A program made the position numbers and the translations under genes. A stretch of DNA of 64,000 bases from UMGS1766 sp963597355 (GTDB taxonomy: Bacteria; Bacillota; Clostridia; Oscillospirales; Oscillospiraceae). Location: positions 124,001-188,000 of the forward strand of contig CAVBPR010000002.1 in assembly GCA_963597355.1 (NCBI GenBank), given 5' to 3'. Shown here one piece after another: positions 60,811-64,000 of this stretch (its first letter is position 1; every line of letters begins with the position of its first letter). The notes beneath the pieces are model-generated. The model had not been told where the DNA came from, did no database searches, and saw only the letters and a list, made by a program, of their open reading frames with translations.

Positions 60811-61977
60811 ATGAAGAAACTGATTGCATTGCTGCTGAGCCTCGCAATGGTTGTCGCTCTGGCATCCTGTGGCTCCTCCGCTAATGTATCCACCGGTACC
60901 ACGTCGGCATCCAAGTCTGACGATACCAGCAAGGACACAAGCGCCGCCCAGTCCACCACCTCAAGTGATGGCCTGACCCCGGTTACCGTCCAGCTGAAGT
61001 GGGTGCAGCAGGCACAGTTTATGGGCTATTATGCAGCAAAAGCCCTGGGCATTTATGAGGAATTTGGTCTGGATGTCACCATCGTCCCCGGCGGCAGCGT
61101 AGACGTTGTTGACGAGGTGGATTCCGGTCGTGCACAGTTCGGCGATGTCTGGACATCTACTGCAATGAGTGCCATTGCCAATGGCGCAAACGTCATGTCT
61201 GTGGCACAGTGGTATCAGAACTCCGGCATGACGCTGGTTTCGATGAAGGATACCGTGGCAGATCCCACTGCAGTAACTTCCGGCGAAGTTGTCGGTAACT
61301 GGGGCGGCGGAAACGAGTACGAAATGCAGGCTTATCTGGCATCTCTCGGCCTGTCTACCGATTATGTAACAGAGGATTACGACATGCAGCAGCTGATCGA
61401 CGGTGAGCTGACCTGGTCTTCCGCTATGACCTACAATGAAATGGGTCTGCTCTTCGAGGGCGGCTATACCTCCGATGATCTGAACGTTCTCTACATGGAG
61501 AAGGAAGGCTTCGGCATGCTGGAGGACTGCGTCATTGTTGACACTGCATGGGCGGAAGAGAACGAGGATACCGTTACAGCCTTTATTGAAGCTACTGCTC
61601 TCGGTTGGGGCTGGTGCCTTGAGAACGCCACTGCTGCTGGCAGCCTGGTGTTCAATGCAGAAGATACTGCCAACACAGTTTCCGAGTACCATCAACAGTT
61701 TGAGGCAAACGAAGTTGCCAAGCTGATCGTTGGCGATATTGTTACCATCGGTGATCGTACCACCTATGACAAGCTGGGCTATCTGGATGCCAGCAAGTAT
61801 GAGCAGACTTATAAGATCCTGAGTCAGTATGCTGATGTCGGCAATATCGATGCTTCCAAGTGCTATACCACCTACTTCTATGATAAGGCCATTGCTGATG
61901 AGAAGTTCCAGACCGCATTGGATAACTTTGATAGTTACCAGTGGAGCGGCACCTTTGATGTGCTGTACGCGGGCTGA
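60811..61977 (+). CDS. NMT1/THI5-like ABC transporter receptor lipoprotein
   Basis: ~388-aa receptor. Lipoprotein signal with LASC at Cys20, then a Ser/Thr-rich linker and the NMT1-type domain starting with LKWVQQAQFMGYYAAKALG. Members bind thiamine-precursor pyrimidine, riboflavin or other ring compounds. With PreA, dihydropyrimidinase and PucR next to it, a pyrimidine, dihydropyrimidine or hydantoin is the likely ligand. ATG 60811 follows GGAGGAA. A stable hairpin follows the stop. Confidence 0.9.
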   Translation: MKKLIALLLSLAMVVALASCGSSANVSTGTTSASKSDDTSKDTSAAQSTTSSDGLTPVTVQLKWVQQAQFMGYYAAKALGIYEEFGLDVTIVPGGSVDVVDEVDSGRAQFGDVWTSTAMSAIANGANVMSVAQWYQNSGMTLVSMKDTVADPTAVTSGEVVGNWGGGNEYEMQAYLASLGLSTDYVTEDYDMQQLIDGELTWSSAMTYNEMGLLFEGGYTSDDLNVLYMEKEGFGMLEDCVIVDTAWAEENEDTVTAFIEATALGWGWCLENATAAGSLVFNAEDTANTVSEYHQQFEANEVAKLIVGDIVTIGDRTTYDKLGYLDASKYEQTYKILSQYADVGNIDASKCYTTYFYDKAIADEKFQTALDNFDSYQWSGTFDVLYAG

Positions 61978-61994
61978 GCAAATCAGCTGACCGT

Positions 61995-62035
61995 CCCCGG
62001 AGCTGCGTATTTTCCCTTTCCGCGCAGCTCCGGGG
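61995..62035 (+). other. Perfect 13-bp hairpin between receptor and dihydropyrimidinase genes
   Basis: Arms 61995-62007 and 62023-62035 with a 15-base loop, GC-rich, no T-run after it. Likely protects the 3' end of the receptor part of the mRNA and sets a higher receptor level. Confidence 0.65.
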
Positions 62036-62100
62036 AAAGAAAAATCATTCTGCCGCCGGCCATGGACCGGGACAAATAATACAACAAGGAGGATCCTATT

Positions 62101-63417
62101 ATGTATGATCTGATCATCAAAAACGGCACCCTTGTCACCCCTACCAGCACATTTTGTGCCGATCTGGCGGTCAAGGACGGCAGAATCGCCGTTGTTGCTG
62201 AAACAATCGAAGGAGAAGCTGCCAAGGTAGTGGACGCTACGGGCAAGATGGTGTTGCCTGGCGCAATTGATCATTACGCCGGAACGCGCGCTGCTGTTTG
62301 CGGTGGCACTACCACTGTGTTCGATTTCGCACTGCAGGATTTTGGCGAGAACATGGTGGATACAATCAAGCGGAGAGATGCACTTTGTGCTCCAGATGCT
62401 TGTTGCGATTACGCTTTCCACATCGGCGTTAAGGATGTGGCAAATGGATTGCTGGATTCTATGGCGGAGGCTGTAGATTACGGCGTCACTTCTTTTAAGG
62501 TGTTCATGGTATATGATTTCGGTGTAACCGATGGCGTGTTTTTCAAAGTGCTCCAGAAGTCCAAAGACATTGGTGCTTTGATTGGCGTTCATGCCGAAAA
62601 CAATGAAATGGTCAACATGTTGACCGAAAAATACATTTCTGAGGGCAATACCTCCGCCTGGTATCACTACCTTTCCCGCCCGGAATGGGTGGAAGGCGAG
62701 GCTGACGAGCGCGCCATTGATTGGGCGAAGGCCGCCGGCGCAGAGCTCTATATTGTCCATCTGGCGAATAAGCAGGGCATGGAAGCCGTGCAGAAGGCCA
62801 AGAGTGAGGGGTATCCGATTTATGCAGAGACCTGCCCTCAATATCTCTACTTTACCAGTGAAGTTTATAAACGTGAGGATGGCCGCAACTTTGTCTGCTC
62901 CCCCCCAATGAAGGGACAGGAAAGTCAGGACGCCCTTTGGGCAGGCATCCAGAACGGTTTTATCGATACAATTTCCACAGACCATTGTCCCTTCCAGCAA
63001 TCTGAAAAGGACTGGGGTTTGAACGATTTTCGAAAGATTCCAAATGGCTGTGCAGGCGTGGAGAATATGTATCCCTTTATGCTTGCAGCAGCAAATGCAG
63101 GAAAGCTGAGTTTCAATAAAGTAGTTCAGCTTTGCTGCGCCAATACAGCCAGTTTGTTCGGCTGCACAACAAAAGGTAGCTTAGATGTAGGAAAAGATGC
63201 AGATATCGTGATTTACGATCCGGAGAAGGATTTTACGATCCATCAGAGCAACATGCACTCGGATGCCGATCATACCATTTGGGAAGGTGTTTCGCTCCAT
63301 GGCTATCCGGTTCAGACTTATGTTCGCGGTACGCTTGTATATGATAATGGAAACTTCGTCGGAGAGCGCGGCTTCGGACGCTATCTGAAGCGTGCTCGCC
63401 GGCCGAAAAGAGACTGA
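62101..63417 (+). CDS. Dihydropyrimidinase/D-hydantoinase family protein lacking the HxH motif
   Basis: 438 aa. The family body is clear: N-terminal LIIKNGTLV, the carbamylated Lys in SFKVFMVYD (~133), His in GVHAENN (~164), His ~220 and the catalytic Asp in STDHCPF (~294). However, after LPGAID (~57) the protein jumps directly to HYAGTRAAVCGG. About 17-18 residues are missing that in relatives hold the first His-x-His zinc ligands. All other parts are intact and in frame. The enzyme may be inactive, use an altered metal site, or reflect an assembly error. It would otherwise open dihydrouracil or hydantoin rings. GGAGG ribosome site. Confidence 0.86.
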   Translation: MYDLIIKNGTLVTPTSTFCADLAVKDGRIAVVAETIEGEAAKVVDATGKMVLPGAIDHYAGTRAAVCGGTTTVFDFALQDFGENMVDTIKRRDALCAPDACCDYAFHIGVKDVANGLLDSMAEAVDYGVTSFKVFMVYDFGVTDGVFFKVLQKSKDIGALIGVHAENNEMVNMLTEKYISEGNTSAWYHYLSRPEWVEGEADERAIDWAKAAGAELYIVHLANKQGMEAVQKAKSEGYPIYAETCPQYLYFTSEVYKREDGRNFVCSPPMKGQESQDALWAGIQNGFIDTISTDHCPFQQSEKDWGLNDFRKIPNGCAGVENMYPFMLAAANAGKLSFNKVVQLCCANTASLFGCTTKGSLDVGKDADIVIYDPEKDFTIHQSNMHSDADHTIWEGVSLHGYPVQTYVRGTLVYDNGNFVGERGFGRYLKRARRPKRD

Positions 63418-63434
63418 CAAAGGAGGAATTCCTC

Positions 63435-64000
63435 ATGCTCAGACCACGCAATGAAGCAGAGCGATGTTTGCTGTGTTCCAATGCAGCGTGTACCGGGGCC
63501 TGTTCCGCCGGACAGGATCCGGCGCGAATGCTGAGAGCGGTGCGTTTTGATCGGGAAAGTGAAGCCAGGGCCTATGTGGATGCGGTGCAGTGTGAAGGTT
63601 GTGCTGCACCTTGCGAAGGTGCCTGTGTTCATTACGACACGCCCATTCGAATTCAGGAGGTTGTTCGATCCTTACCTGCACCGAAGGGCGGGGCTGTGGA
63701 TCTCGGTATTGATTTCTGCGGAGTGCGGTGTGAAAATCCGTTCTTTCTCTCATCCTCTGTGGTAGCTTCCGGTTATGAAATGTGTGCAAAGGCATTTCAA
63801 TTGGGCTGGAGCGGCGTGGTCTATAAAACAGTGGGGTTCTTTGAACCGGATGAGGTTTCGCCTCGGTTTGGCGTACTCAATCGTCACGGAACATCCTTTG
63901 GCGGCTTTCGCAATATGGAGCAGATATCCGATCATCCTCTGAAACGGGATCTTGAAGTGTTGCGGCAGCTGAAAGAGGATTTTCCAACCAAGGTGATTGT
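63435..64000 (+). CDS. preA: Dihydropyrimidine dehydrogenase PreA-like, with Fe-S N-terminal extension (partial)
   Basis: First ~188 residues of an FMN enzyme that reduces uracil or thymine to the dihydro form; the window ends inside it. From about residue 85 the sequence reads like PreA: FCGVRCENPFFLSSS, GYEMCAKAF, GGVV-type WSGVVYKTVGFF and GFRNMEQISDHPL. The first ~75 residues are an extra domain with eight cysteines (11, 14, 19, 23 and 53, 56, 60, 64), in the pattern of the two [4Fe-4S] clusters in the PreT/GltD N-terminal domain. AGGAGG lies upstream of the ATG. It follows the dihydropyrimidinase gene, so both act in one pathway. Confidence 0.88.
   Translation, partial: MLRPRNEAERCLLCSNAACTGACSAGQDPARMLRAVRFDRESEARAYVDAVQCEGCAAPCEGACVHYDTPIRIQEVVRSLPAPKGGAVDLGIDFCGVRCENPFFLSSSVVASGYEMCAKAFQLGWSGVVYKTVGFFEPDEVSPRFGVLNRHGTSFGGFRNMEQISDHPLKRDLEVLRQLKEDFPTKVI

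Noticed and set aside
60961..63000. A 679-codon open frame on the minus strand
   Set aside because: It lies wholly opposite the receptor and dihydropyrimidinase genes, which have clear family motifs and ribosome sites. The antisense translation has no recognisable domain.
1..64000. CRISPR array, tRNA genes, insertion-sequence transposase, phage integrase
   Set aside because: No repeated spacer pattern, no cloverleaf sequence and no transposase or integrase frame was found in the window.

Overview
The window looks like a chromosome segment of an anaerobic, probably gut-dwelling Firmicute of class Clostridia, most likely of the Oscillospiraceae type. This rests on family content: ClpE-type Clp ATPase, Asp23/Gls24 plus FakA, the EcfA1-EcfA2-EcfT-TruA block, DUF5711 next to CvpA, TrmK, ftsEX with an M23 hydrolase, consensus sigma-A promoters with 17-bp spacers and dense rho-independent terminators. 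No tRNA, 16S/23S rRNA or CRISPR array was seen. The genus is inferred only loosely.

Layout. 1-2.0 kb: leftward amino-acid ABC importer (permease cut by the window edge, lipoprotein receptor). 2.0-4.8 kb: MATE exporter, VOC protein, M19 dipeptidase. 5.0-7.0 kb: aminotransferase plus L-aspartate dehydrogenase-like protein. 7.1-15.1 kb: divergent LysR regulator and an operon of PLP aminotransferase, Asp/Glu/hydantoin racemase, 2-hydroxyacid dehydrogenase, M20 carbamoylase, cyclic amidohydrolase and a FUSC-HAD fusion. 15.3-18.2 kb: second amino-acid ABC importer and a cytidylate-kinase-like protein. 18.3-21.9 kb: island scar with an hsdR remnant, two unrecognised genes (one apparently frameshifted) and fragments. 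22.0-25.0 kb: ftsE, ftsX, a 43-aa membrane peptide and an M23 hydrolase. 25.2-27.3 kb: small accessory patch (metallophosphoesterase, decayed RNA ligase, two small proteins, XRE regulator). 27.6-44.0 kb: housekeeping genes. 44.1-44.5 kb: rnpB on the minus strand. 44.7-52.4 kb: murD, three tandem M42 aminopeptidases, a methionine gamma-lyase-family protein and ligA in one run. 52.4-64.0 kb: second ureide/pyrimidine locus with dpaL and a carbamoylase (leftward), AraC and PucR regulators, an NMT1-type ABC importer behind a structured leader, a dihydropyrimidinase and a PreA-type dihydropyrimidine dehydrogenase cut by the window end.

How the genes work together. The two outer parts of the window are dominated by ring-opening and decarbamoylating chemistry. 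At 8-14 kb the gene set can be read as cyclic ureide, carbamoyl amino acid, amino acid, 2-oxo acid, 2-hydroxy acid. The aspartate-type aminotransferase and neighbouring aspartate dehydrogenase make dihydroorotate or 5-carboxymethylhydantoin a plausible substrate. At 57-64 kb the set matches reductive pyrimidine breakdown (PreA, dihydropyrimidinase, a carbamoylase on the opposite strand). The most surprising point is that the 62.1 kb dihydropyrimidinase lacks the segment carrying the His-x-His metal ligands although the rest is intact. Other notable points are a compact terminator-shaped leader before the NMT1-type importer, overlapping divergent promoters beside AraC-type repeats at 55.0 kb, an intrinsic terminator just upstream of pucR, and a membrane-HAD fusion whose HAD catalytic residues are replaced.
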